Shown: positions 44,343 to 53,038 of the stretch, piece by piece | Layout of the letters: each line of letters begins with the position of its first letter | How positions within the stretch are numbered: position 1 is the stretch's first letter | From: Paenibacillus harenae DSM 16969 | GTDB taxonomy: Bacteria; Bacillota; Bacilli; Paenibacillales; Paenibacillaceae | DNA: 64,000 nucleotides | Direction of reading: 5' to 3' | Assembly: GCF_000422465.1 (NCBI RefSeq) | Contig: NZ_AULV01000020.1 | Span: 31,355 to 95,354 of the forward strand | Translations under genes and position numbers: made by a program | Notes under the pieces: model-generated | The model's input: the letters and a program-made list of their open reading frames with translations, nothing else | What the model was told of the DNA's origin: nothing | Databases searched by the model: none

Positions 44343-45827
44343 ATGTTGTTAACCGACGTTATCCAGGATCTTCAATACTCGCTCTTAAAAGGCGATTTGC
44401 ATACCGAAATAAACTCCATTGCTTATGATTCGAGAGAAGTCGGAGCCAATGGTTTATTTGTCGCCATTACCGGATTTACGGTTGACGGGCACCGTTTCAT
44501 TGACAAGGCCATTTCGCTTGGAGCAACCGTCATCCTTGTGGAGAAGGATATCGAGATCGAAGCGGATGTCACCGTTCTGAAAGTTGCGGATACGCGGGAA
44601 GCGCTCGCGCGAGTCGCCTCCAACTTCTATCGACGCCCGACGGAGCAGTTGAATGTCATCGGTATAACGGGGACGAACGGCAAAACCTCCATCACTTATT
44701 TTCTGAAATCGATCTTCGAGCAGTCCGGCACCTCCCTCGGCATTATCGGCACAATCGGAACCGTCATCGGAGACGCGGTCTTGAAAAACAAAAATACGAC
44801 GCCGGAATCGCTCAATCTGCAGCAAATTTTCGCAGAAATGGCGCAGTCGCATCTGAAGCATTGCGTGATGGAAGTTTCGTCCCACGCGCTTAATTTGAAC
44901 CGAGTTGCCCATACCCGCTTCAATACGGGGATTTTCACAAATCTTACGCCGGATCATTTGGAGCTGCACCGTACGATGGCCGATTACTTTGAAGCGAAGG
45001 CCAAGCTGTTCGACATGACGACGGATTACAACATTATCAATGCGGATGACGAATACGGACGGATTCTCACCCTGCGCCTGCGGAACCGGGAAGCGAAGCT
45101 GCTTACATACGGCATCGAACGGGAAGCGGATATTTACGCATCGGACATTAATTATTTTGCCGATTACACGATTTATACCGTCAACACGCCTAAGGGCAGC
45201 GCGTTAATCCGGGTGAACCTTCCCGGCGCTATCTATGTGTACAACAGCTTAGCGGCTATCGCGGCTGCTTACTGCAATCAATACAGCCTCCAGCAAATAA
45301 CGGACGGCATTGCAGCCGTAGAGGGCATTAAGGGACGGCTTGAAGTCGTCTATCAGGACGAGGATAGCAAGATCATCGTCGACTTCGCCCATACGGAGGA
45401 CAGTCTGGAGAAGGCACTCACCACGATCCGTCCTTTCACAAAGGGCCGCATTATTCTCGTCTTCGGCGTATACGCCGCTGACGGCGAGCCCGGCCGCGAG
45501 AAGCGCAGAGGGATGGCGAAGGTCGCCGCTGAATTCGCCGATTTCGCCGTGGTCACCTCCGATAATCCGAAGGAGCAGGATAATAATTTGATTATCCGGG
45601 AAATCGTCGAAGGCATAGAAGCGTTTAACGGCAGCTATGAAGCCATTGTCGATCGCAGGGAAGCGATTAAGTTTGCTATCGAGATCAGCAGGAAGGACGA
45701 TATCATCTTGATCGCAGGCAAAGGTCATGAGACATCGCAAATCATCGGCAAGACGGAAATTCCTTTTGACGAAGCGGAAATCGTACGCGAAATTAAGGGG
45801 AATCGCGGCAATTTGTCGGCCGGTTAA
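44343..45827 (+). CDS. MurE-like Mur ligase (divergent)
   Basis: A 494-residue Mur ligase with all three domains: substrate domain (SIAYDSREVGANGLFVAI), ATP domain with P-loop GITGTNGKTS near residue 110, and C-terminal domain. It resembles MurE (UDP-MurNAc-dipeptide ligase) but with changes. The DNPR motif that holds diaminopimelate in MurE is SDNPK, VDYAHTPDSLE is VDFAHTEDSLE, and the usual GCGGDRDxxKR is replaced by VYAADGEPGREKRRG. It is not next to dcw genes but between an ATP-grasp ligase and a racemase, so a specialised ligase is likely, with a standard murE elsewhere. Confidence 0.88.
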   Translation: MLLTDVIQDLQYSLLKGDLHTEINSIAYDSREVGANGLFVAITGFTVDGHRFIDKAISLGATVILVEKDIEIEADVTVLKVADTREALARVASNFYRRPTEQLNVIGITGTNGKTSITYFLKSIFEQSGTSLGIIGTIGTVIGDAVLKNKNTTPESLNLQQIFAEMAQSHLKHCVMEVSSHALNLNRVAHTRFNTGIFTNLTPDHLELHRTMADYFEAKAKLFDMTTDYNIINADDEYGRILTLRLRNREAKLLTYGIEREADIYASDINYFADYTIYTVNTPKGSALIRVNLPGAIYVYNSLAAIAAAYCNQYSLQQITDGIAAVEGIKGRLEVVYQDEDSKIIVDFAHTEDSLEKALTTIRPFTKGRIILVFGVYAADGEPGREKRRGMAKVAAEFADFAVVTSDNPKEQDNNLIIREIVEGIEAFNGSYEAIVDRREAIKFAIEISRKDDIILIAGKGHETSQIIGKTEIPFDEAEIVREIKGNRGNLSAG

Positions 45828-45866
45828 CCGGTTAATCTATAAACTTCATTTAAAGTAGGTTGGACA

Positions 45867-46589
45867 ATGGAAGATAAAAGCTTAGGCGTCATAGGCGGGA
45901 TGGGACCGAAGGCGACATCCGTATTTTTTGACAAGGTAATTGAGCAGACGGCGGCGGACCGGGATCAAGACCATATTAATATGGTCATTCTTAACCATGC
46001 GACGCTGCCGGACCGGACAGGCGTTATTTTGAGCGAGCAGGGCGGGCTGTTTCTCGAGGCCGTTGCCAAGGACATCAAGCTACTCGAGGCGGCCGGCGTC
46101 GCACATATCGCCATCCCTTGCAACACATCGCATTATTTCTATGGCGAAATGCAGCGGATGACCGGTGTCCCGATTATTAATATGGTGGATGAGACGCTGA
46201 AGGAAATTCTGGACATGTACGGAGAGAAATGCAAAGTCGGAATCTTGGCAACGACCGGAACGGTTAGCAGCGGCGTTTACCGCCAAGGCTGCGAGAGGTA
46301 CAATATGGAGCTGCACGAGCCGAATACGGAGACCCAAGAGCATGTGATGGACATTATTTACAATAAAGTGAAGCGTAATTTGCCGGTCGAACCGTCGGAA
46401 TTCGAAGAGATCATCATGGATCTCATCGAGAATGAGGACTGCCAATGCGTAATTATCGCGTGCACGGAGTTATCCTGTATTCCGATCCGGGATGAAATTG
46501 CAAAAAAATGCGTGGATGCCATGAATGTTCTCGTCGAGCGCTCCATCACGTTGTCCGGCAAGCTGACCATAACGCAAGCTCATAGGTAA
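45867..46589 (+). CDS. Aspartate/glutamate racemase family protein
   Basis: A 240-residue PLP-independent racemase of the RacX/YgeA/aspartate-racemase type. The two catalytic cysteines are in IPCNTSHYF (Cys85) and IIACTELSC (Cys199), and GVIGGMGPKAT opens the protein. It interconverts L and D forms of Asp, Glu or a related amino acid. It is the third gene of the cassette behind the MurE-like ligase (39 bp gap), so its D-amino acid is probably used by one of those ligases. Confidence 0.9.
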   Translation: MEDKSLGVIGGMGPKATSVFFDKVIEQTAADRDQDHINMVILNHATLPDRTGVILSEQGGLFLEAVAKDIKLLEAAGVAHIAIPCNTSHYFYGEMQRMTGVPIINMVDETLKEILDMYGEKCKVGILATTGTVSSGVYRQGCERYNMELHEPNTETQEHVMDIIYNKVKRNLPVEPSEFEEIIMDLIENEDCQCVIIACTELSCIPIRDEIAKKCVDAMNVLVERSITLSGKLTITQAHR

Positions 46590-46600
46590 AACAAATAAGT

Positions 46601-46640
46601 AGCGAGGTGCAGAAATGCGCCTCGTTTGCGTTTAGACAGC
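46601..46640 (+). terminator. Possible terminator of the ligase-racemase cassette
   Basis: AGCGAGGTGCA-GAAA-TGCGCCTCGTT forms a good stem with a GNRA-type loop. The T tail is poor, so efficiency is uncertain. Confidence 0.5.
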
Positions 46641-46659
46641 TTTTGCCGGTAAGAGCCTA

Positions 46660-47184
46660 TCATACCTTATAAAGCTGAGCCAAGCTTCTGATATGGTGCT
46701 GCAGCTCTGCAATGACCTCAGCAGGCTCTAGAACCACGACATGGCTGCTGTAGCCGAGAATTTTCTGCACCGCCCGCTCCATGGACGAGAAGTAAGCGTT
46801 CACCGTTAAGGTGCCGTCCGGATTATCCGCGATTTGATCATAACCGAATTCATCTCTTACCCTTGTCTTCACTTCCGGATTAAACCGAAGCACCGCCCTT
46901 ACCCTTTTGAAATCCGCCCGACTCATGAACTGCAGCTCCACATCCTGCTGCGAATATTGGCGCCGTACAAAAGTCTCCGGCAGTCGGATGAGCTGAAGCA
47001 TGCGGGAAATTCGAAATACGCGAATATCGGAACGAGTCAGGCAGTAGCCGTAAATATACCAGACATATCCTTTGAGAAAAAGCCCCATGGGCTCGATAGT
47101 ACGCTCGGTTTCCGTCCTTTTGCCGTCCAAATAGAGAAAACGGACAAGCCGCAGCTCTTTAATCGCTTGATAGAGCTGCTTCAT
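46660..47184 (-). CDS. WYL-domain half of a split YafY-type regulator
   Basis: A 174-residue product containing the WYL ligand-binding domain (LVRFLYLDGKRTETERTIEPMG, YIYGYCLTRSDIRVFRISRM) and its C-terminal extension. In intact YafY-type regulators this follows the helix-turn-helix in one chain of about 305 residues; 132 plus 174 here matches that. The ATG at 47184 overlaps the stop of the N-terminal half (ATGA), with AAGGA upstream. The two halves could therefore still both be made by re-initiation. Confidence 0.75.
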   Translation of the reverse strand: MKQLYQAIKELRLVRFLYLDGKRTETERTIEPMGLFLKGYVWYIYGYCLTRSDIRVFRISRMLQLIRLPETFVRRQYSQQDVELQFMSRADFKRVRAVLRFNPEVKTRVRDEFGYDQIADNPDGTLTVNAYFSSMERAVQKILGYSSHVVVLEPAEVIAELQHHIRSLAQLYKV

Positions 47185-47579
47185 CGTTTCCTTCTCATTA
47201 GGAGGCGGCGTGAAATCGAGTCTACGTTAAAGGAATCGGCCGCCCCCTGATGATTAGGCATTAACGCGCCTATCCTTTCTAATAATCCGTCAATATCCGA
47301 GCTGTCGGTAGCGGTCCTTGCACCGCGCAATGCCGAACAAATCGATGAAAAATCGTCCAGCGACAGGATTTGTTTGTCTACGCGGTAGCCCGGCATGATC
47401 TCATAACCTCCGTCCGAACCGGGAAAGGAAACAATCGGAATGCCCGCTAAATTAATCGATTCCATGTCGCGATAGATCGTTCGAAGAGAAACCTCGAAGC
47501 GTTCAGCCAGATCGGTTGCGCTGACGCGGGTTTGATTTAATAAAGTCATCGTAATGGCAAGCAGCCGGTCCAGCTTCAC
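47181..47579 (-). CDS. Helix-turn-helix half of a split YafY-type regulator
   Basis: A 132-residue product: an HTH_11 domain (LNQTRVSATDLAERFEVSLRTIYRDMESIN) and the start of the linker. Near 47213-47232 the frame shifts: the alternative frame continues the natural sequence (LDFTPPPNEKETMKQLYQ) into the WYL half. The tail of this half (SISRRLLMRRKR) is therefore an out-of-frame artefact. It lies 54 bp downstream of the epoxide hydrolase gene and probably regulates it. Confidence 0.75.
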   Translation of the reverse strand: MKLDRLLAITMTLLNQTRVSATDLAERFEVSLRTIYRDMESINLAGIPIVSFPGSDGGYEIMPGYRVDKQILSLDDFSSICSALRGARTATDSSDIDGLLERIGALMPNHQGAADSFNVDSISRRLLMRRKR

Positions 47580-47633
47580 TTAAGGTTCCTCCTCTATTTG
47601 AAAATAACCCATCCGGGTCTTCATGTGATATTT

Positions 47634-48806
47634 CTAATAAGACCTGAAGCGGCGGAAGAAGGTCTGCAGATCGGGAGCCAGAAGTTCGGGCTCATCCATC
47701 GCTGCGAAGTGGGTTCCCCGTTCATACTCCTTCCAATGCACGATATTGGTGTTATCGCGTTCAGCGAACCGTCTTATCGATTTGAAATCGTTGCCGAACA
47801 CGGACACGCCAGTCGGTGTCGGATTTGGCCCCTGAGCGTTCTGATCATGCTGGCGAGCGTTCTCGTAGTACAATCGGGCGGAGGATTCAGCCGTATTGGT
47901 CAGCCAATAGAGCATCACGTTCGTCAACAACGCGTCGCGGTCAATAAAATCGACATGATCTCCAAAACCGTTGAACAAATCCGCTATCCACGCGAGCTGA
48001 CCCGCAGGAGAGTCGGCGAGGCCGTAAGCCAGCGTCTGAGGACGGGACTGCTGGATGGCGTTAAAGCCTGCCCGTTCAAAGAATTTAGAAAGAAACTGCA
48101 GACGCGCTTGATCTTCTTCCGTCAGATTCTCCATCTCCGCAGGGTCGCCGGACGGGAACGAGAACAGCTGCAGAACATGGATGGCAAGCAGGCCGTCCGG
48201 CTTCCGAATACCCATCTCGCGCGAGACAAGCGCGCCGCAGTCGCTGCCATGAGCGCCGTATTGCTCGTATCCGAGCCGTTTCATCAACTCTGCCCACGCT
48301 TTCGCGATACGGGCAACATTCCAGCCTGGTGTTATGGCCGAACCCGATAATCCGAAGCCTGGAATGGAAGGGATAACGAGATGGAAAGCGTCTTCCGGAT
48401 TGCCGCCATACTTACGAGGGTCCGTCAGCGGACCGATTAGGTCGATAAATTCCACGATCGAACTCGGCCAACCATGCGTAAGAATGAGCGGCATCGCATC
48501 CGGTTCGGGCGAGCGGACATGCATAAAATGAATGTTAGCGCCGTCGATCGTCGTCGTGAACTGAGGGAATTTATTCAGCCGATCTTCATGCTTTCGCCAA
48601 TCATACCCGTTTTTCCAATATTGCGCCAGATCTTTCACATAGGAGAGCGATACGCCGTAATTCCATCCGGCGCCATTCACAGCATCGGGCCAGCGGGTGT
48701 TCTCCAGGCGATACTGCAGGTCGTCGAGATTGGCTTGCGGGATGGCAATGCGGAAAGGATGAATTTCTGTGTCTGCATGATTTAAAGCTGGATTAGAAGT
48801 TGTCAT
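47634..48806 (-). CDS. Epoxide hydrolase (microsomal type, EHN domain)
   Basis: A 390-residue alpha/beta hydrolase with the N-terminal EHN domain (IHPFRIAIPQANLDDLQYRL). The oxyanion motif HGWPSS, nucleophile Asp in HGSDCGALVSR (usually GGDWGS) and catalytic His in GTHFAAMDEPELL are present. It would hydrolyse an epoxide to a diol; the substrate is unknown. AAGGAGG precedes the ATG. A perfect inverted repeat 60-90 bp upstream is the likely operator for the split YafY-type regulator encoded downstream. Confidence 0.88.
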   Translation of the reverse strand: MTTSNPALNHADTEIHPFRIAIPQANLDDLQYRLENTRWPDAVNGAGWNYGVSLSYVKDLAQYWKNGYDWRKHEDRLNKFPQFTTTIDGANIHFMHVRSPEPDAMPLILTHGWPSSIVEFIDLIGPLTDPRKYGGNPEDAFHLVIPSIPGFGLSGSAITPGWNVARIAKAWAELMKRLGYEQYGAHGSDCGALVSREMGIRKPDGLLAIHVLQLFSFPSGDPAEMENLTEEDQARLQFLSKFFERAGFNAIQQSRPQTLAYGLADSPAGQLAWIADLFNGFGDHVDFIDRDALLTNVMLYWLTNTAESSARLYYENARQHDQNAQGPNPTPTGVSVFGNDFKSIRRFAERDNTNIVHWKEYERGTHFAAMDEPELLAPDLQTFFRRFRSY

Positions 48807-48868
48807 TGGATAGGCCTCCTTGATTTGGGATTCGCTTCAAACATCTTTACACTCTAATGATAAACAAT

Positions 48869-48896
48869 GAACCCTGACAGCATTATGTCAGGGTTC
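48869..48896. promoter_or_regulatory. Inverted-repeat operator upstream of epoxide hydrolase
   Basis: GAACCCTGAC (48869-48878) and GTCAGGGTTC (48887-48896) are perfect 10-bp arms separated by 8 bp. The spacing of a CTGAC/GTCAG core is like sites found upstream of YafY-type regulated genes. There is no T tract, so it is more likely an operator than a terminator. Confidence 0.65.
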
Positions 48897-49007
48897 TTAG
48901 ACAATTGAAAAAATTGTTTTTTTGATCCGTACGGCTGCTGCTTCAATAATTCCATTCTTTAAATCTTGCGCCCTAGAAAGCGCTCATGCTATAATTAATG
49001 TTGCTGC

Positions 49008-49084
49008 GCGCCCGTAGCTCAGCAGGATAGAGCGACAGTTTCCTAAACTGCAGGTCGTACGTTCGAATCGTATCGGGCGCGCCA
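49008..49084 (+). tRNA. tRNA-Arg (anticodon CCU)
   Basis: A 77-nt cloverleaf: acceptor GCGCCCG/CGGGCGC, D arm TAGCTCAGCAGGATAGAGC, anticodon CCT at 49042-49044 in the loop TTCCTAA, T loop GTTCGAATC, and encoded CCA at 49082-49084. A terminator follows. It is at the boundary of an accessory patch. Confidence 0.95.
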
Positions 49085-49097
49085 TACATATAGATGC

Positions 49098-49127
49098 CAG
49101 AACCGTACGGTTGTGCGGTTCTTTTTT
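49098..49127 (+). terminator. Terminator of tRNA-Arg
   Basis: AGAACCG pairs with CGGTTCT and is followed by six T residues, 14 bp after the CCA end. Confidence 0.85.
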
Positions 49128-49469
49128 GTATTTGTGGAGTGTTGCTAAGAACAACTTCATTCAGTAAACAGGTCGATCATAAACGCAATAAATAACTCGT
49201 CAACGTATGCCTTATTTAGCTATTTAAGCTTAAATCAAATCTTCCCCCTGAAAGCGATCATTAGAGAACTTTCAAAATTGAATAAAAATCAAATCGTACA
49301 GTAGATCGCCGGTTTACCCAGTTACCTCATGGCTTATTGAACGGGCCGTTGGTATACAAAATCCGATTGGGACCCACACCATGCGGAAAACGTTTGGCTT
49401 TCACTTTTACCGGCAATATAGATGCTCGTTGGATCTTCTTTATTAGGGGGAATTCGATTTAATGCAACG
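49128..49469. other. Intergenic stretch with a possible gene fragment
   Basis: No intact gene. On the minus strand a frame ending at 49334 encodes a stretch that looks protein-like (SSVALNRIPPNKEDPTSIY ... SDFVYQRPVQ) but has no start with a ribosome binding site and runs into the lipoprotein gene. It may be the tail of a lost gene. The family is not recognised. Confidence 0.35.
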
Positions 49470-50261
49470 CTACTGAGGCCTATTATATTCATTATCAAAG
49501 TCCTTCTCAGTAAGATTAATAACGCCATAAACAGAAGCATAAGGATAATAGTTATGTTTTTCACCGTTTAGTGTGTATTCAATTTTCGGCCTAACTATAT
49601 AGAATTTATTTAATGAATCTTTTATTGAAGCAGGAATTTTTATAAACAATTTCCCCGATGCGTCAAAGTCTAGTGGAGTCTGAAGCAGTTGGACATCTTT
49701 CAGATTAATACTTATTGCATTTACTTTAACTGTTTCCTTAGAATTGTTGATCAGATTAACTAAATATCCATCGAAGAATGCAGAAACAACAGCGTAATTT
49801 TGCCCCATTTCAATGGGTGATTTATTTAATGGATCTTTATTTTCGACGTTAAAATACCAATCTCCTATAGGGTAGCTTTTGCTGGTTTTGTCTTTGAAGA
49901 ATATCTCTAAGTCAGTAAGTTTTTCCTCGCCTGTATTGGAGAAATGTAAACCAAGCTCAATATTCTTGACTTGATATTTCGTCGATGATTCACTTTTATA
50001 AAATTCGAAACTTTTTACTTCAACATTTTTGGATTGTTTGAATCTTATAGATTCAACTTGTGATGGTTCAATGTAGTCATCTGAATCTTTCTTCAATATG
50101 TATGTAATCGAGATGTTATAATCTGTTCCTGTTTCAGCATAAAACGATGAGTTGTAATGAATAAAGTGGGCATCTTCATTTACCCTCTTTGTGGAGCATG
50201 AAACCGTATAAATAATGGTCATCATTAAACATACCAATAGAACAAGTCTTTTTACTTTCAA
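49470..50261 (-). CDS. AT-rich lipoprotein of unknown function
   Basis: A 263-residue lipoprotein with a lipobox (YTVSC, lipid at about Cys22) and a beta-rich mature domain with no recognised family. The start is a TTG at 50261 with GGAG eight bases upstream; the frame extends to 50342 without a better site. Codon use is much richer in A and T than the flanking genes. With the tRNA on one side and an IS66 remnant on the other, it looks acquired. Confidence 0.65.
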   Translation of the reverse strand: MKVKRLVLLVCLMMTIIYTVSCSTKRVNEDAHFIHYNSSFYAETGTDYNISITYILKKDSDDYIEPSQVESIRFKQSKNVEVKSFEFYKSESSTKYQVKNIELGLHFSNTGEEKLTDLEIFFKDKTSKSYPIGDWYFNVENKDPLNKSPIEMGQNYAVVSAFFDGYLVNLINNSKETVKVNAISINLKDVQLLQTPLDFDASGKLFIKIPASIKDSLNKFYIVRPKIEYTLNGEKHNYYPYASVYGVINLTEKDFDNEYNRPQ

Positions 50262-50442
50262 CAGTATCACTCCAAATGTTTCAAGATACAAATTCACCGC
50301 CAATTTGTATGAAATCTCCATTTTTAGCAACAAATAAAACATACCATTATTAATTCCTTATGTATACATTTATTTTAAACGTAAAGTCAAATAGCCCACA
50401 CCTTGTCATCAAGATCAGGGCTAAAATAAGCTGGATTGAGAT

Positions 50443-51113
50443 TTAAACACACGGCAATTCAGCGGTAGTGATGCCGACCAAGGCAATAGCATGTTCAGCG
50501 CTTCCGGTTTTTTCGGATAGGGACAACTGTGGGAGTTGCTCGAACAAATACACCAGATACTTGAATGGATTCAACCCGTTTTCTTTTGCTGTTTCCATTA
50601 CACTTTAGATGATGTTGCTGGCCTTTGCGCCGCGAGGCGTATTGGCAAACAGCCAGTTCTTTGATCGTTGATGACGCAGCCATGCTAAATAAGCATCTAG
50701 AACAAGGCGACTTTGCTCTTGACGGACGGTGTAACGATCTTCTGCGCCTTGTCATTCAGCTCACGCTCAAAGGCAAAGAGCAGATTGCAGAATTGCAAGC
50801 CCTGCTGGGTAACCGTTTCGGTTTTGTCTCGGGAGGGTGGAAGTGCTTTTAGCACCTCATCGAACTTGCGCCGCGCATTCGCAAAGCAGCCAACCAGCGT
50901 GATACTTTGTACCTTGTGGTACCTGGTTAACCGTCTACATGCAGGTAACCGCTGAATCCATTCAAAAAAATTTGCGGATGCTCGCCGCCATGCGTAGGTC
51001 GATAGTCGTACAGGACGATTGGCGAACCCATGCTTACAGCTGTAGGTGACCGTTTCAACGTCCGGTTCCTGGGTGGCAGGCGTCGCTAGTACCTCGGCTT
51101 CAGGTTTATTGAG
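50443..51113 (-). mobile_element. Degenerate IS66-family transposase (TnpC) remnant
   Basis: The minus strand carries ordered pieces of an IS66 transposase in several frames: YDYRPTHGGEHPQIFLNGF, SGYLHVDG, VGCFANARRKFDEVLKALPPS, a piece near AWLRHQRSKNWLFAN, and the C-terminal VMETAKENGLNPFKYLVYLF. Frameshifts and stops separate them, and no intact orfA/orfB partner or clean terminal repeats are seen. The element is dead. A short orphan coding tail (EIISSKVWLENNNLKKVTS) lies next to it at 51112-51190. Confidence 0.85.
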
Positions 51114-51298
51114 ATAATAAGTTCAAAGGTATGGTTAGAAAACAACAACTTAAAAAAAGTTACTTCTAAAGACGAACTTTTAAAATGATATTAAAGATCA
51201 TTCCTATGTAAATTTTGGTCTACTGGCAAGGTGTTTTTTTTGAGACAGTCGGAAATGACTTACGTATATATAGATTATAAATGTTAAGGGGGATAAAC

Positions 51299-51628
51299 AT
51301 GAAAGCAGCAGGCACCTTATTACTGGTTACCGGCATTATGGAAGCGATATTAGGTATTCCCGTACTGGGAGGGGCACTGGTCGTTTTCTCAGGATATACG
51401 GCATTATTCATTACTTTGGTTCTTCACATTGTCACCCTCGTCCTATGCTCGCAGAACAACCGTCCGATCGCGGGCAGCATTCTCGGTATCGCAACGTCGA
51501 TTCTCGCCTGGATTCCTATACTTGGCATGATTATGCATATTGCTACGGCGATCGTGCTGCTCATCGCGGCCACCAAGAAGGTCGAACAGCCTTTGCCGCC
51601 TTATCCACCCGCTCCGGGCAGCTTTTAA
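51299..51628 (+). CDS. Small membrane protein with a proline-rich tail
   Basis: A 109-residue protein with three to four membrane helices and a proline-rich C-terminus (PLPPYPPAPGSF). AAGGGGG precedes the ATG at 51299. It resembles DUF4064-type small membrane proteins, but no firm assignment is made. Its terminator is shared with the convergent gene. Confidence 0.75.
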   Translation: MKAAGTLLLVTGIMEAILGIPVLGGALVVFSGYTALFITLVLHIVTLVLCSQNNRPIAGSILGIATSILAWIPILGMIMHIATAIVLLIAATKKVEQPLPPYPPAPGSF

Positions 51629-51634
51629 AATTAC

Positions 51635-51684
51635 GAAAGGCTATCCCTCAGCAGTGAGTTCCGCTGATCGGATAGCCCTTTTTT
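51635..51684. terminator. Bidirectional terminator
   Basis: AAAGGCTATCC pairs with GGATAGCCCTTT; T tracts are present for the plus strand and a shorter one for the minus strand. It separates two convergent genes. Confidence 0.75.
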
Positions 51685-53038
51685 ATGATCCGGTTGATTC
51701 GGCAGATGCCCGGCCCAGCATATTTTTCCGGCGGTAGACGCTTAAAATAACACCTATTGCGGCTATCTCCATGATGGTTTGAGTACCTCCATAAGAGATG
51801 AACGGCATCGTCATTCCGGTAATCGGGAGTAAACCGACCGACATCAGCATATTCCATAAATAATGAAAGCCGATGACCGAGAACAATCCAACAACAAGCC
51901 CTTTGGCGTAAGGATCACGCAGCTTGCGGGAAACGCTGATGACTTTCACGGCAAACAACAGAACCAATGCAACCATCGCGGCCCCAAACACCCAGCCGAG
52001 ACTATAAATCAAGTAGGTGAAGATCATTTCACTGTGGATATAACGAAACATTTTATTTTCGACCCCAAAGCCTTGGCCCCACATCCCTGCCGATTGAATG
52101 GACTCCAATACTTTTAACGTATGATAGCCATTGGGGTTTGAATAGGGATGGAGGTAAGCTTGAAGCCTGTCCAATAGCATATAATAATAAGAAACATTCA
52201 ACTTCAGGAATGCTAAACCACCTGCAGCAAATAGGACCAACCCTGTAAGAAGAAGCTTATAATTTCTAGATACGAACAAGATTATCGCCATTACGCCAAA
52301 GCCATAGACGATAAAAGAAACCAAGGCATAATTCACAGCATACAACCACACGGGGATGAGAAAATAAAGGGTTGCCATTTTGCCGATGGCGAGCCACTCC
52401 ATAAATGATCCGGCCGCTTTCTCCTTATTTGAGACAAGGGTACCCGCAATTGCAATCATAAACAAATAAGAAGAAATAGCAAAGATATCAAGCGTGAATG
52501 GCCCAAAAACAAGCCAATGTTTATTGCCGTTCATCCCAATGCCTATTTGGCTTGTAATGAACATAATTACGACTGTAAAACCATAAAGGTACCACGAAAA
52601 CTTTTTCAACTTACGATAATCCATAAAGTAAATACCAATGAGCAGCAGTACTCCAACCGCGACATATAAAGATTGACGAGGGAAATATCCTTCTCCCAAT
52701 CCATAATCATCACTCAGTGCGAATTTCATCGCGTACATGGCAACGAGTCCGATACCCAACAATATCGCAACAAGAACCGCTAGGCTCCATTCAAATACGG
52801 GCTTATGAGCCGCATGCAGCTGCCTGCCGATCTGGTCCGGGTCACCCATTTGGCCAAGCGCCAACTGAACGGCTTCTTCCTCCGAAAAACCATCCTGCAC
52901 CATGTCCTCTACCCGTTCATCCAGATGATTGGTCATCTCAAGCCTGATCTCTTTATGTACATCCTTCACTTTAATATGTCCGCATATCCGCTTCAAATAT
53001 TGCCTGACTGACTCATGCCGGCTCCAGTCCTTACTCAT
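51683..53038 (-). CDS. FtsW/RodA/SpoVE-family protein with N-terminal HAAS domain
   Basis: A 451-residue fusion. Residues 1-75 are a soluble HAAS-type domain (VHKEIRLEMTNHLDERVEDM, FSEEEAVQLALGQMGDPDQIG), normally found in PadR-linked membrane proteins. The rest is a polytopic SEDS protein with the FtsW/RodA end motif PITGMTMPFISYGG. SEDS proteins polymerise or handle peptidoglycan precursors. The ATG at 53038 overlaps the stop of the PadR gene (ATGA). The fusion suggests that SEDS activity is controlled through its HAAS partner interactions. Confidence 0.87.
   Translation of the reverse strand: MSKDWSRHESVRQYLKRICGHIKVKDVHKEIRLEMTNHLDERVEDMVQDGFSEEEAVQLALGQMGDPDQIGRQLHAAHKPVFEWSLAVLVAILLGIGLVAMYAMKFALSDDYGLGEGYFPRQSLYVAVGVLLLIGIYFMDYRKLKKFSWYLYGFTVVIMFITSQIGIGMNGNKHWLVFGPFTLDIFAISSYLFMIAIAGTLVSNKEKAAGSFMEWLAIGKMATLYFLIPVWLYAVNYALVSFIVYGFGVMAIILFVSRNYKLLLTGLVLFAAGGLAFLKLNVSYYYMLLDRLQAYLHPYSNPNGYHTLKVLESIQSAGMWGQGFGVENKMFRYIHSEMIFTYLIYSLGWVFGAAMVALVLLFAVKVISVSRKLRDPYAKGLVVGLFSVIGFHYLWNMLMSVGLLPITGMTMPFISYGGTQTIMEIAAIGVILSVYRRKNMLGRASAESTGS

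Noticed and set aside
48869..48896. A terminator
   Set aside because: The hairpin is perfect but has no T tract on either strand and lies upstream of a gene. An operator fits better.
50495..50755. An 86-codon frame in the IS66 remnant
   Set aside because: It is out of frame with the transposase pieces and starts in the middle of them; the region is a decayed transposase.
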